Below are positions 1 through 10,421 of a DNA stretch of 64,000 bases, piece by piece; position 1 is the first letter of the stretch; the number at the start of each line of letters is the position of its first letter. The notes beneath the pieces were generated by a model. That model had not been told where the DNA came from and ran no database searches. It saw only the letters and a program-made list of their open reading frames with translations. The stretch comes from Tillandsia leiboldiana (Eukaryota; Streptophyta; Magnoliopsida; Poales; Bromeliaceae), in contig CM055062.1 in NCBI GenBank assembly GCA_029204045.2, positions 3,428,048 to 3,492,047 of the forward strand, in the 5' to 3' direction. The translations under genes and the position numbers were made by a program.

Positions 1-1661
1 GAGCTTAATGGCCTCTAATGGCGATTTTCAACTGAGGCACCTGGAAGCTCTCCAACATGGATGGAATTGTCCTAAAGGACCATAGAAAGCTTCCCGACCA
101 ACCCAGCCCAACCGGAGTCGGCCGGAACGCCGGCGGCCGCAACTAAGCTTCAACTCGGGTCAACAATGGTCGCCGCCCTTCGATGCTGCATGGGCCGCAT
201 GCAAAGGCATGGTTGCACTCCCCTTGGTCCCAGAAACCTTTCTGGACAAGTGCCCGGCGGCGAGGAGGTGCGCCGGCGCCGGAGCAGCAAGCTCGGCCAT
301 GCACAAGAAACCCGAAAACTAGGGTTCCAATCTGCGGGCGATCCACTTAATCAAACTCCACCAAATTTGGTGGAGTTGATCCACATCTCCTACAGTCCAA
401 GCCCACCATTTTACTTTCCCATTTGATCCACTGGTTGCCGAGAAAAACGGCGGCGGAGCAATGGCTAGGTTTCCGGCCATCTTGCTCCCGCCGGCCAACC
501 AGGATGCATGGGGGCTCGGGCTTGTGCAGGGAGCATCCTTAGGACATGGGAAATCTACTGCTAGAGGTCTCGGGTGCTAGGAACCAGTGGTTAGGGTGCT
601 CTTACCTTGGCCGGAGTTGGTGAAGGAGGAAGAAGCCGGTTCTCGGGTCCTTCTTCACGCGCGGCCTTGGGCACTCTCCAGCAAGGTCCTCCTTGCGCCA
701 GGAACTCCTCAGGGTCACCAGATCAAGACTGGGAAGAGGTTGCTTCCAAGCTCCTCCTTCTCTCTCTTCCCCGAGTTCACAATAATGGGTTGTGACTCCT
801 CGGCCACCCTCCACTCAGGATTTATTCTGGGAGACATGGAACGGATGGAGCTTCGGATTCCACTCCAAACTCTTCGAGCTCTGGTCCAGGGTAGCTCAAG
901 AGACAATTTGCAATTAATTCAAGATTCTTTGCATTAATCCCTTCAAACCGGGTTCACACTTAACCCCCAAGCTCCGAGCTCTGCTCAGCCACATTCGTGG
1001 GCTTCTTAGGTTGGCAGAGGCCCAATGAACAAGATCCCAAGAGCTTTGGCCCAAGAATACCCAAGATGCTTGAAGAAAAAGCGATAATTCCGCGCTTTTC
1101 ACGTATTTCGAGAAAATTTACTCGACGAAATGTGAAATGGACTTCGCCACGACGTCCGGCTCGTCGAGAGCTTCAAGATAGGCTGTTTATTTGCTCAATT
1201 TGGTGCACAAATGAATTCTCGGGCCATTTAGTTCAATGTGTCGTAATCCGACGCACGCACTTCGATGCACCCGGATCGCCAAACACGAAAACCGTCAGTG
1301 CCATTGCGCTCAGAACGTCGAAATTAGTTAGGATCCACTACTCATACCCCTATGTCAGGGTTTTAGACAGTGGTTCGGCCAACTGTCGCTCGCGAAGGGT
1401 CGAAAATCTCGAGTTACTATTCACACTTAAGTCGCGGGGCCCGTTTTTGATTTCTGATTTCGGGAAGATCCGACCGTCGGATCGAAAACATATGAATATG
1501 AAACTTCTATGTTTCGACGAGACGATCGCAATGGTGATCTTAGATTTTCCAGATCAGACCCCGATCAAAAGTCGATATTTTTGGGGTCCAATTTACTTAT
1601 TTTCTGCTATTTAAAATTCCAGAAATTTATTTAAATCTTTTTAAAATTCACGATTACTACA
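1..1661 (-). repeat. Y-family gypsy LTR fragment (Y3), right end
   Basis: No coding sequence is convincing here. The segment matches other Y-family LTR copies in the window. The stretch around 1140-1170 (cacgacgtccggctcgtcg) recurs near 29330 and, in reverse orientation, near 60515 and 61950. The block at 1230-1450 likewise matches 32700-32870 and the reverse of 60190-60420. Read on the minus strand the LTR begins TGTAGTAATC at 1661, which is like the other Y starts (TGTATAAAC, TGTAATACT, TGTAGTACC). The left end lies outside the window. The GC-rich start carries ORF-like stretches that I treat as chance. Confidence 0.6.
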
Positions 1662-2208
1662 ACCATCACGCCACGTGGCATGACTACGGTCCACCGTGCA
1701 CCCCGCCAAGGCCCATGGACCGTGCCTGCTGCGCCGGCCAACCGGCGCGCGCCACGTGGCCCGCGCCCGGTGCACGCCTCCCGCGGTGGACCGCGCGCCT
1801 GCGCCGCCGCCCGCCGCCGCGCTCCGCCGCCGTTCCGGCCGCCGGAACAGTAACCCTAAGCCTCGAAATCCGTGTTTTCGCGTCCGAGCTCCGAAAAATT
1901 CAAGTAAATAGTCCATCTTGACCGTTTTCGCGCGCTGAATCCAAATCCGAAGTCCGATTGGCCAAATTCCACTTCTAAAATTTCCCAAAAATTTCCGGAA
2001 AAGTAAACTTGATCCGTTTTTCATGCCGGGTCAAATCCTTGGTTCCAATAAGCGCGCAAAACCCTCGATCACCCTAATGGGCTTCCAGAAAAGCAAACAA
2101 GCTCCAATTTCACCCGAAATTCAATTCTTGGGCCCGACACGTGCGCACACACTTCCAGAAGCCACTAATCCATCAATAAATCCTTAAGTGGGGATTCGGT
2201 TCCTCACA
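1662..2208 (-). repeat. T-family gypsy LTR terminal part (T1)
   Basis: This is the U3 end of a T-family LTR read on the minus strand. It ends at tcctcaca (2201-2208), comparable to the ends of the other T copies at 3870, 32673 and 58520. It carries two perfect GCCACGTGGC G-box palindromes at 1670-1679 and 1751-1760. It is interrupted on its left by Y3. To its right the sequence jumps into the middle of another T LTR, so T1 appears to be inserted into T2. Confidence 0.6.
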
Positions 2209-3870
2209 TAAAGCATAAATAAATCTAGCCCAAGTGAGAGTTTTCTACTAGTCTGGTTACACATACAACATATGACAGGGTGCTAGGTCAAGTCCAATAC
2301 TAACATTAATCAATACAGATAGGAAATAATAATCAGCATGATCAGAATCACTACACTAGAAAATCCTATCTAATATAACATGCTTTCTAATACTGTTCAC
2401 ATAATGCATGCTCACAAACAATATAGAGTTAGAGAACCGTCCATCGGTTTTGGAGACGAAGCAACCCACCTGAAAATGTGCGTCGATCCAAGATCCAGCT
2501 GAACGTGGATAATCCTCAGGTTCCCACGATTCCAATGAGTCCAAAAACACCAGAAAACTCCTCCTGGGTACAAAGATACGGTCCAAACATTGCAATAAGC
2601 AAAAATTCCCACAAACACAAGCTGCTATAAAATCTGTCCCAAAGAAGCTTAATTACCACCTGCAAGATAATCTCTAAAAATTCCAATAAAAATACGATGG
2701 CGATCCTCGTAAAGAGTAGATGTCAATAGAGTCCTCACATGTTGAATTCCGATACCCGAGCGCAGAGATAAAAATCCGACAAGCCTCTGCTGTCCAGAAA
2801 AACCACCAGCAGGAAAGGGGTTCAAATATGCCTCGTAAACCGTGCCAAGAACTCAGAATGAAGCAAGGTAATCAACACGGAAATCGAAGGCCTACCTCTT
2901 ATGAAACTGATGCCACAAAAATTGTCTAAAAATTCCTTCGGAGTAGCTCTGGGGACCTCGTGGACTGAAATGCGACGAAAAGGCCTCCGAAGAAAGAACG
3001 TTGCAGTGCGCCAAATCGCAGAAATCGCCGATGTCGAGATCTCCAAAAATCATCAAAACTCAGTAGGAGATGGAGCACAGGTGGAAGGAGCTTTGCTAAA
3101 AACCCCCACTAGAAAAGCCCAGCCAAAAGAGAGAAGAGAGGGAGAGGAAATCAATTTATAGCCAAAGAAAAAGGGGAGAAAAGACACTTTTGGGTACGTT
3201 TTCGGGCGCCCGAAACTTTCGGGCGCCGAACAGCGCACACCAAAGGCCGCGCTCGGATCATTCCGGGCGCGCCACATGTCCCGGAACACCGCGCAGCGTG
3301 GCGCGGCCAACCGGGACGCGCCACGTGGCCCGACCGCCCAGAGGGAGCGGGTGGCGCGGGGCGCCGCGTGGCGCGCCCGCGTGCGCGCCATACCAAGCCC
3401 ACCTGCCCCGCCTGCCCCGCGCCTCTGGGTGGACCGCGAACATTGCGCCGTCCACTCAGGCGCCGCCACGTGGCACCCACCGTGGTCCATGCCTCTCGCG
3501 TGGACCGCGCACGCTGCGCCCACCTATCTGGGGCCGCCACGTGTCATCCCTCTCGGTCCATAGCTCCCCCCATGCACCAGAACGCGCAGAAAACTTACGG
3601 GGGTCCGTTTTTGGGCATCCGGACTCCGAAAAAGGCAAGTAAATAGTTGATTTTCGACGTTTTTCTACGCTGAATCCAAATCCGGTATCGGATTAGCCTG
3701 AAACCCTTTCTAAAATTCGGCGAAAGCAGCCGAAGGACAGGCTTGATCCAGAAACCTCACAGAGTCCGCCCAACGCGTCCATTTGACACGTTGCGGGTCC
3801 GACACACCAATAATAGGTGTTCCACTACATGGGTCATGAGAAAAGCTGCGCGGGGATTGGGGTCACTACA
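2209..3870 (-). repeat. T-family gypsy LTR fragment (T2)
   Basis: The sequence from about 2227 (agcccaagtgagagttttct) is collinear with the solo LTR at 30590-32673 and with 56690-58520. It runs to the LTR terminus ggtcactaca at 3861-3870. A minus-strand TATA box (CTATAAAT, complement of 3154-3161) lies 165-390 bp downstream of G-boxes at 3320-3329, 3465-3474 and 3536-3545. Many overlapping ORFs at 3050-3640 come from GC-rich codons and are not genes. Confidence 0.65.
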
Positions 3871-4412
3871 ACTTACATAATAATATGATAACAAAAACAT
3901 CACAACATAATCCACAGCTAATAATAATCGAGAGCTACTAAATCTTGAACATAGTAAAGGAACACAGATAATAAATGGTACTGGCCAGCTATCTAGCTAG
4001 TATCAAGAGATAGCACAGCACTATCACGGAATCCTCACATCACCATCCCGACATCCCACCACCTGACGAATCTGAAACTGGTGTCACCAGAGGGTGTGAG
4101 ATACAACTGAATGTATCCCAGTTGGTACAACGACCCGGAGACGAGCAAGTCGTACCTACTGGTATACAATAATCAAAAGACAGTAATAATCAGTAGAAAA
4201 AAGTTAATACGGAGGCAATAACTGTAAGGCATGTATAGAGCGCTAACTATGAATCAAGTATGGATCAATAACGGTAAAACAAGTATGGAAGCAGTAAAGG
4301 TAAACATGCGTCAACATAACTGATAAGCAAAGATACCCAATCATATGCCACTGTTGGTCACGAGGATCTCAGGCCAGTGACGAACCAAGTCTCACATGTA
4401 CCCCACACCTGC
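3871..4412 (-). repeat. Y-family LTR, left fragment of Y1
   Basis: The sequence is collinear with 16250-16690 and 26170-26640, including the block at 4340-4410 (catatgccactgttggtcac). It stops abruptly at 4412 where another Y LTR begins. The continuation of the same LTR is found at 32941, 28.5 kb to the right. The 5-mers next to the breakpoint, cctgc (4408-4412) and tctgc (32936-32940), differ by one transition and fit an aged target-site duplication. Confidence 0.65.
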
Positions 4413-4441
4413 TGTCATGCCCCAGGTTGTAAAAGCGGTCT

Positions 4442-4476
<35 letters not shown>

Positions 4477-4587
4477 TAAATCAGAGTTCAAAAAGTAATC
4501 CCAGGACGCGACCTGATTCGCCACACGAATAGGAGATCTCTTGTCCAAAACCAAGATCTCTTCTACACACGCTCGGCTCGACAAGAA
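4413..4587 (-). repeat. Y-family solo LTR Y2, left terminus
   Basis: The segment starts TGTCATGCCCC, matching the LTR termini TGTCACGCCCC at 29427, 44759 and 52481. It is interrupted at 4588 by Sirevirus A and resumes after that element (16226 in contig 1, 26154 in contig 2). The far end of the same LTR is at 32935. Excluding nested insertions, Y2 totals about 3.7 kb and has no internal region, so it is best read as a solo LTR. Confidence 0.6.
4445..4480. repeat. (TTTA)n microsatellite
   Basis: Eight or so tandem TTTA units lie inside the Y2 LTR terminus. Confidence 0.9.
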
Positions 4588-5928
4588 TGTTGGGTTATAT
4601 GTAATATAGATCTAAATAGGGGAAAAAACACCTAGAGGGGGGTGAATAGATGTAAACAATAAACACTCAAAAAATCATTGCGCAATAAAACCCAATGCGG
4701 AAAAATAAATGAACACGCAAGATTTTTACGTGGAAAAACTCCAAGCCGGAGTAAAAAACCACGGGACCGATAACACGGTGAAATCCACTAGAATTAAAAC
4801 ACGTACAAGGTGATTTAACGTACTCACAGACGACTCAACCTTTTACCATACGCTCCTAGTTGATCTTCTCCGCTCGTTCCGCAACGCGTCTCGAATCCAC
4901 GATCTGCGTCCAACGCCGAATCCACGGCGTCCAACGTCGAGTCCACGACGTCTGACCGAATCCACGGTCTTCACCCAGTAGCACGCTTCGAATCCACGAA
5001 CGTACCTCGCTCCGAATCCACGAGAGCGGCTGAACCTTGAATCCACAAGGACACGCGAGTCCACGCGCCGATTTTGGGGAAATCGTTGTTTTTTGGGTGG
5101 TGATGATCCGCCGAATACTTAGATTAGAAATAGATCGGAAATACCATCTAAGTATTCATTGATTTGATTCTACTCAAAATCTGAGTATGAAACCTAGAAT
5201 CAAATCAATCAATTATAGATGAAGAAACATAGAATTAAATCTAGTATTTCCTTTCTTCTCTATATGTGGATCTTAGGCCGTATAAGATGATATTTGATTA
5301 TGACGGCTATTTTCCTTAACCCTAGAAAAAGAAACATAGGGTCTATTTATAGGTTAGAAACCCTAGGAAGGAGATAAGAATCAAAAACCTACCATTTCTG
5401 GAAATTTTACGGACGGCGATCCGGATCGGATTTCGGCGATCCGGATTGCAGTAGCAAGAAAGACGGTTTCCAGAAAATCAATAGTTCGGGATCCGGATCG
5501 AAATGGCTGATCCGGATCGTTCATACAGTTTCACCAAACATCAACGTTCGGGATCCGGATTGCAAATCCTGATCCGGATCGTGCAAGTAAAAAGGTAAAA
5601 CTAGTGTTCGGGATCCGGATCATGAGATGGTGCGATCCGGATTGAACCAGTGTATGAACGAACACCCTTCGGGATCCGGATTGGAATGTCTGATCCGGAT
5701 CCTGAACATGTCCCATGTCCAGTTTTTGATTTTTATGCAATGAAAAATTCTTCCAGGTGTTTCTACACTACAAGAAGTATTCGGATCACCAAAAATCTTT
5801 AGTTAAACATACCTGATCCTTTTGAATTCTTCTTTCTTGAGATTGAGTTAAATGATCCAACCTTCTTCACCTTCAATCTTCAAGACTTGAACCTTTCACG
5901 AAATTACGCCAACTCAAATTCCGTAACA
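4588..5928 (-). repeat. Sirevirus A 3' LTR (1341 bp)
   Basis: On the minus strand it runs from TGTTACGG to AACCCAACA. The U3 array of GATCCGGATC palindromes lies at about 5410-5705, the TATA box (CTATAAATAG) is the complement of 5343-5352, and the transcribed part has a GTGGATTCG decamer array at about 4870-5065. An open 73-codon frame through that array is a by-product of the repeats. This LTR has one copy of the 60-bp unit that is doubled in the 5' LTR. Confidence 0.93.
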
Positions 5929-5940
5929 ATCTCCCCCTTT
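5929..5940 (-). promoter_or_regulatory. Polypurine tract of Sirevirus A
   Basis: The minus strand reads AAAGGGGGAGAT directly before the 3' LTR start TGTTACGG. This is the expected primer for plus-strand DNA synthesis. Confidence 0.9.
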
Positions 5941-6406
5941 GGCGGTTTCGTGGCAAAACACAAATCCACTAAAGAAAATTCAAAAAGATATTTTTGTTGC
6001 TATCACCATACAACAAAAATTTACAATGGAGATCCAAAAATTTTAAAAACATGAGATAAACTCCTAAAACAGACTCTAGACTTAGACATCTGTACTCTCT
6101 GCACACAGAAATCATTCTTGACAAAAAGAATCGTTAGATACCTCAAGAATTGAAACATACAAAACCAAGTACAGAGATAGAGTTTATCTGATCATCATGA
6201 CATTTGTGAATTCAGATATGTAAGAGAATCATAGTCAAAAACCAACATATTTTCTATGCATTCAAAAACCAAATGTCACAAAGTGTTAGTCCAACATCAA
6301 CTTGTTAGTCATATTACATGCCCAAATAGTTAGTCGAATAGTTAGTAGGAACATGCAACAAATCACAAGATAAAAAAAACAAAGTTGAAGTTGAAGTGAT
6401 ACTTAC

Positions 6407-6611
6407 CTTGATGTTCACACATTCACATACTTACCTTGATGTTCGTACATTCACACAGTTTTCACATCATCATTGTTCAAGTTCTCTCTAAACTCTCTCC
6501 CCTTTTTTGTCACAAACGTTAGCCAAAAATACAAGACAAGGAGAGTTAAAAAGTTTAAATACAAATTAAGAAACTTGAGAGTTAAAGGACACAAACCAAG
6601 AACGTAAGAAC
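6407..6611 (-). other. Exon-like segment with splice-site consensus, downstream of the third ORF
   Basis: Just past the third ORF's stop codon, the minus strand shows a pyrimidine-rich 3' splice site (TTTTGCAG, AG ending at 6612). It then has two copies of a perfect 5' splice consensus, AAG|GTAAGTAT, at 6407/6406 and 6435/6434. The second copy results from a short tandem duplication of about 28 bp. These signals would define a 177- or 205-nt exon in the 3' part of the element. No coding capacity is evident. The rest of 5941-6639 holds no recognisable feature. Splicing is inferred only. Confidence 0.3.
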
Positions 6612-6639
6612 CTGCAAAAGAGAAGATTAGAAGGAAACT

Positions 6640-8103
6640 TCATGGAGAATCGTCGGAGCTGATACACCCAAGCTTTTGAAACATTTTCTTGATCCATTTA
6701 TTCATGGAAGCTTGCTCTTTCTTCACTTCTTTTAGATCTTGCATCATCACAGCTTGTTCTTTCTTGACTTCTTTGAGATCTTCCTTCATTTCAGTGAACT
6801 CAACCGACATGCGTTCTTGTTCGTTGGAGAGTCGCTGTTGTTCTTTAAAGATTGAGCTGACAGAAGCATCATCATCAGAAGTGGATGGAGGTGCCTGCTG
6901 TGCTGGTGGAACAGGAGCTGTAGAAGTAGTTGCTTGTGGTCGAGCTCTTTGTCGAATTGGAGGAGATGGAGGATCATCTTGTTTTGTCGATAGAGACTTC
7001 ACAATTGTTGTCTCATTAATGGTGCCCAAACTGTACATGTATGAGCTCGCGCTTGTATCGACTTTAAACTTTCTAAGGATGCGCATGATTATCATTGGGT
7101 AGGGTAGTCTCTCTGTGGGGTGAGAGTGTTCCACATACCGCGCCATCCTTGACCAAATGAGATAAGGAATATTCAAGTTTGCTCCCATCAATGCGGCCGG
7201 GTTTCCAAGAAGATAAAGGAATAACATCCTGTCCCATCGAAGAACCTTCGTATTCATGTTGGGAAGAATGTTGTAGCAGACAATGAAGTTTATATACCGA
7301 TACTCTGGTCGAAGCTCTTTAGAGAAAACAGAATTTTCGGTTGACAAAGTATCCGGAACACAAATTCCATTGACCACAACTCTCCAGGAGTTGTCGTTGA
7401 AGCTTTGAGTTTTTAGGTAATGGAGTCCATCAACTCTGGCTGTCATACCTAGCACATCTCCAATCAGTTGGGGTGTGACTTTGATTTTGATATTTTTAAC
7501 CAAAGTATGAAATTCTCGACGTCCATCATCGTGATCAATTAGACTTGCAGCGTTCTGATAAAACATTCGAACTGAGTGTGGACAGTACCCAGTAGTCTCA
7601 GGGAAGTTGCAAATTTGAGCAAGACCAACCTGGTCAAACAAAATCCCAAAGACTGCAGATCGTTCCTTCATTGGTTTGACATTGACATGTCTCTCGCCAA
7701 TGCATTCCCTCTTCTCAAAATCCTTGATTCTTGCGGAGCTGATGAAGTCTTGTGGAGGAGGCTGTCTAGCAACTGGTTGCTCAATGGAAATTCCTTGAGC
7801 ACTGCCTCTTTTTCTTGCACCGGTTTTTCTTCTTGTCCCAACTGGATTTGGATCCATAGGGGCTTTTCCTTTTTCAGCTGCAGTAGGCTTTGAAGCTTTT
7901 GATGTTTCCGCAGGCGCTTTTCCTTTCGAAGCAGTTGGTGCTGTTGCTTCAACTTGAAGCTCATCCCAATCGATCGATTCCGTTTCAGATTCTGTATCGG
8001 AATCATCTTTAGTTTTCTTCGCTTTCTTAGCCTTCTTAGGCTTGCCAGTATCCTTGACATGAACCATGGCAGCAAGTAGGAAAATAATCCATGTGATCAC
8101 CAT
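6640..8103 (-). CDS. Third ORF of Sirevirus A (487 aa, env-position protein, plant transposon protein-like)
   Basis: An intact 487-codon frame lies between pol and the 3' LTR, where Sireviruses carry their so-called env-like gene. Its parts in order: a short hydrophobic start (MVITWIIFLLAA); a lysine-rich basic tract at residues 19-32; an acidic Ser/Asp/Glu patch to about 50; low-complexity Ala/Lys/Pro sequence to about 115; a globular region about 130-360 with evenly spaced aromatic and leucine positions (KERSAVFGILFDQVG, GDVLGM); a Pro/Ser/Thr-rich linker; and a coiled coil at about 414-475 with a 14-residue repeat (DLKEVKKEQA at 442 and 456). From memory the globular part resembles the plant-specific putative transposon protein domain found in other retrotransposon-borne ORFs. 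I see no signal peptidase site or second membrane span, so a true envelope is doubtful. A second ATG at codon 13 would remove the hydrophobic start. The counterpart in copy B is frameshifted. Confidence 0.75.
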   Translation of the reverse strand: MVITWIIFLLAAMVHVKDTGKPKKAKKAKKTKDDSDTESETESIDWDELQVEATAPTASKGKAPAETSKASKPTAAEKGKAPMDPNPVGTRRKTGARKRGSAQGISIEQPVARQPPPQDFISSARIKDFEKRECIGERHVNVKPMKERSAVFGILFDQVGLAQICNFPETTGYCPHSVRMFYQNAASLIDHDDGRREFHTLVKNIKIKVTPQLIGDVLGMTARVDGLHYLKTQSFNDNSWRVVVNGICVPDTLSTENSVFSKELRPEYRYINFIVCYNILPNMNTKVLRWDRMLFLYLLGNPAALMGANLNIPYLIWSRMARYVEHSHPTERLPYPMIIMRILRKFKVDTSASSYMYSLGTINETTIVKSLSTKQDDPPSPPIRQRARPQATTSTAPVPPAQQAPPSTSDDDASVSSIFKEQQRLSNEQERMSVEFTEMKEDLKEVKKEQAVMMQDLKEVKKEQASMNKWIKKMFQKLGCISSDDSP

Positions 8104-8128
8104 TTTGATCGCTAGTGAAAAATGTATC

Positions 8129-8512
8129 CTGTGAAGACCAACTCAAGAACACATGAAAAAATTATTAATTTTCAAAAATTAGAAGAATTGTACCCAAACA
8201 ATCATAATCATGTAGAGAGACTAAGAATCAAATTAGTTTTGCAAAAGGAATTTTAAAACTAGATCAATTGCATGATTTTGGAAAATTCCCATTATATGCC
8301 CTAAAACCGAAATTTTTGAAATCGAAGACCAAAAATTCGTTAATCTTGAGAATACCTAGCATATAATCAAAACTAATCTACCCAGAGTTCTTATTTCAAA
8401 AGAAATTTGACCAAAAACCATTCACAAACGAAACAGATAGAAAAATCTCATCACGTTTTGAAGAAGATAGAGAACACCTGTGAAAAACGAGATTTTGATC
8501 AATAAAACTTAC
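8129..8512 (-). other. Putative 5'-leader intron of the third ORF (384 nt)
   Basis: On the minus strand the donor reads CCAA|GTAAGT (intron from 8512). The acceptor reads TTGGTCTTCACAG (intron to 8129), 25 nt upstream of the ATG at 8103. The interval is AT-rich with T-rich runs and resembles a plant 5'-UTR intron. A nearer acceptor would leave only 35 nt and is too short. The same sites are visible in copy B (about 18050-18440). Confidence 0.4.
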
Positions 8513-8644
8513 TTGGATTCGAAGAACTTGAGTTAGGAAAACTCCAAGGTGCAAGAATTCTAGAGAGAGAAGCTCTAGAGACTTGAGAACAAAAGATTAA
8601 GGTAAAAGAAATCAAAACCCTCTTGTTCTTATTAAAACCCTAGC

Positions 8645-8740
8645 CGTGATCCGGATCGGATCGAGATTTCGATCGGGATCGGCTAGCCGCAGGAAGAAGC
8701 CTGCGTTCGGGATCCGGATCACTTAACCCGATCCGGATCA
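8645..8740 (-). promoter_or_regulatory. Internal GATCCGGATC cluster, promoter-like, upstream of the third ORF
   Basis: Three perfect GATCCGGATC palindromes lie at 8648-8657, 8711-8720 and 8730-8739, with further half-matches (gatcgggatc) between them. The minus strand then reads CTAGGGTTTTAATAAG at about 8626-8642. In the LTR the same decamer cluster is followed by CTAGGGTTTC and then the TATA box. The arrangement suggests a duplicated promoter module serving the third ORF. The TATA match here is weak. Confidence 0.45.
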
Positions 8741-8752
8741 GGTGCAACTTTT

Positions 8753-9673
8753 TCTTCAGAAAGATTTAGAAAAAAATCCATAAAATCCAGAAAAAGTATG
8801 TAAGCATTTTAGCACATCAACTTTAAACAAAAATCATCGTTTCATGTCAAGAGAAATAAATTATGTTAAATCTATCAATAACATTCAAATAATGACATGA
8901 CAATTTACAGAAATTAAAACTTTTAAAGTTGATCAAGTTCAAACACATCCATCATGATCTTATGAGTACGGCGTTTATCAAATCATCAATTTGGTAAAGA
9001 AAATGAAATACCAAGATCAATAGATGTTTGAAATCCCAAATAAGTTAGATAATGTATTTAGACAATCTGTTGACGGAGTGGCTCTTTGAGCATCTTTCCT
9101 TAAAATCCCACTTTATACCAACCTTGAAATTTGACAGAGTCAAGTATCTCAATATGCATTTTACTTAATCAAAAATTGAACAACCATGCTTGGTATACAT
9201 GTGGTAGCTGCACACAGTACTCGGACGACCGATGTGGTAGCTCTTTCCTCCATGTGGTGGTAGTTTTCACACTCCTCATTGGGATGTAACTCTTTCCACA
9301 TCTTTTGAGCATTTTACTTTTCTTTGACTCCCCCTCAATTGGCTATCAATTATTTAATATATAAGGTATTCAACCAAGGATTGATCTCGAATTCATACTC
9401 AACTAAATAGTCAAATAAGATAAAAACAATACCAAAAGATCATTGAGAGAGAAATTGACTTTGATCAATTAAAAATGGTTTAATTTAAATAAATGATCAA
9501 TGCATCAACTGAATTATTATGATATCCAAAGCATAATAAATTTCTAATTATATGAAAGGATGCAAGTAAAGTCAATAATACACATGCTCAATTAATGTAC
9601 TATGTATAAACATAGATAAAGAACAAAAACACAAAAACAAAACCTAACCTAAGCAAAAGTTTCAAAAAGAAGT
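8753..9673 (-). other. Spacer between pol and the third-ORF unit, with a second polypurine tract
   Basis: There is no coding sequence. The minus strand contains a purine run (GAGGGGGAG, complement of 9328-9336) that resembles the polypurine tract next to the 3' LTR. Extra polypurine tracts between pol and the 3' LTR are a known Sirevirus trait. Copy B has the same tract near 19255. Confidence 0.5.
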
Positions 9674-10396
9674 TTATTTCAAGGAAAGCATTCCAATTGC
9701 TTTACGCAAATGAATAAAACGTTTTTGATCCAAAGGTTTTGTTAAAATGTCAGCTAATTGATCCTCAGTTGAAATATATGAAAGTTGAAGAGTATTTGAT
9801 TCAACTAGCTCTCTAAGAAAATGATATCTAAGCTCAATATGTTTTGTTCTAGAGTGCAACACAGGGTTTTTAGAAATGTTAATTGCACTTGTGTTGTCAC
9901 AAAGAATTGTTACCGAAGATGCTGAAATCCGGAAGTCGCTCAACACACTTTTCATCCAAATAAGTTGAGTTGAACAACTACCCGCTGAAATGTATTCCGC
10001 TTCGGCAGTCGAGAGTGCTATGCAATTCTGCTTTTTACTGTGCCATGCAACAAGGCAATGGCCAAGATAGAAGCATGCACCACTCGTGCTTTTCCGATCA
10101 TCCACTGATCCTGCCCAATCGGCATCTGAGTATCCAACAATATCCAAACTAGTTCCCATAGGATACCAAATTCCGAAATTAATTGATCCTTTGATGTACC
10201 GGATGATCCTTTTCACCGCTTTCAGGTGAACCTCCTTTGGTGCTGATTGATATCTTGCGCAAATCCCAACACTAAAGGATATATCCGGGCGACTAGCCGT
10301 GAGGTAAAGTAGACTTCCAATCATACTTCGATACAGTTTCTCGTCTACATTCTCACTATGTGATTCACTTCCAAGTCCCTTGTGGCTAGTTCCCAT
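9674..10396 (-). CDS. Sirevirus A RT C-terminal part and RNase H domain (240 aa)
   Basis: This is the 3' part of pol in a frame separate from the upstream RT. It contains the copia-type connection region (YRSMIGSLLYLTASRPDI) and RNase H, with acidic positions at YSDADWAG, STAEAEYI and LCDNTSAI. The conserved tail with HIELRYHFLRE and DILTKPL follows. It was separated from the upstream pol by a frameshift in a 9-T run on the minus strand (10507-10515), which copy B shares. This domain degrades the RNA template during reverse transcription. Confidence 0.85.
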   Translation of the reverse strand: MGTSHKGLGSESHSENVDEKLYRSMIGSLLYLTASRPDISFSVGICARYQSAPKEVHLKAVKRIIRYIKGSINFGIWYPMGTSLDIVGYSDADWAGSVDDRKSTSGACFYLGHCLVAWHSKKQNCIALSTAEAEYISAGSCSTQLIWMKSVLSDFRISASSVTILCDNTSAINISKNPVLHSRTKHIELRYHFLRELVESNTLQLSYISTEDQLADILTKPLDQKRFIHLRKAIGMLSLK

Positions 10397-10421
10397 TGGA
10401 GTCGGAAATCCTTCAAATTTT

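Noticed and set aside
997..1614. 205-codon plus-strand ORF
   Set aside because: It lies within a Y-family LTR on the opposite strand to the element and is broken in homologous copies.
4843..5064. Conserved 73-codon ORF in each Sirevirus LTR (also near 15093, 25002 and 39130)
   Set aside because: It is generated by the GTGGATTCG repeats, has no recognisable domain, and varies in frame between LTR copies.
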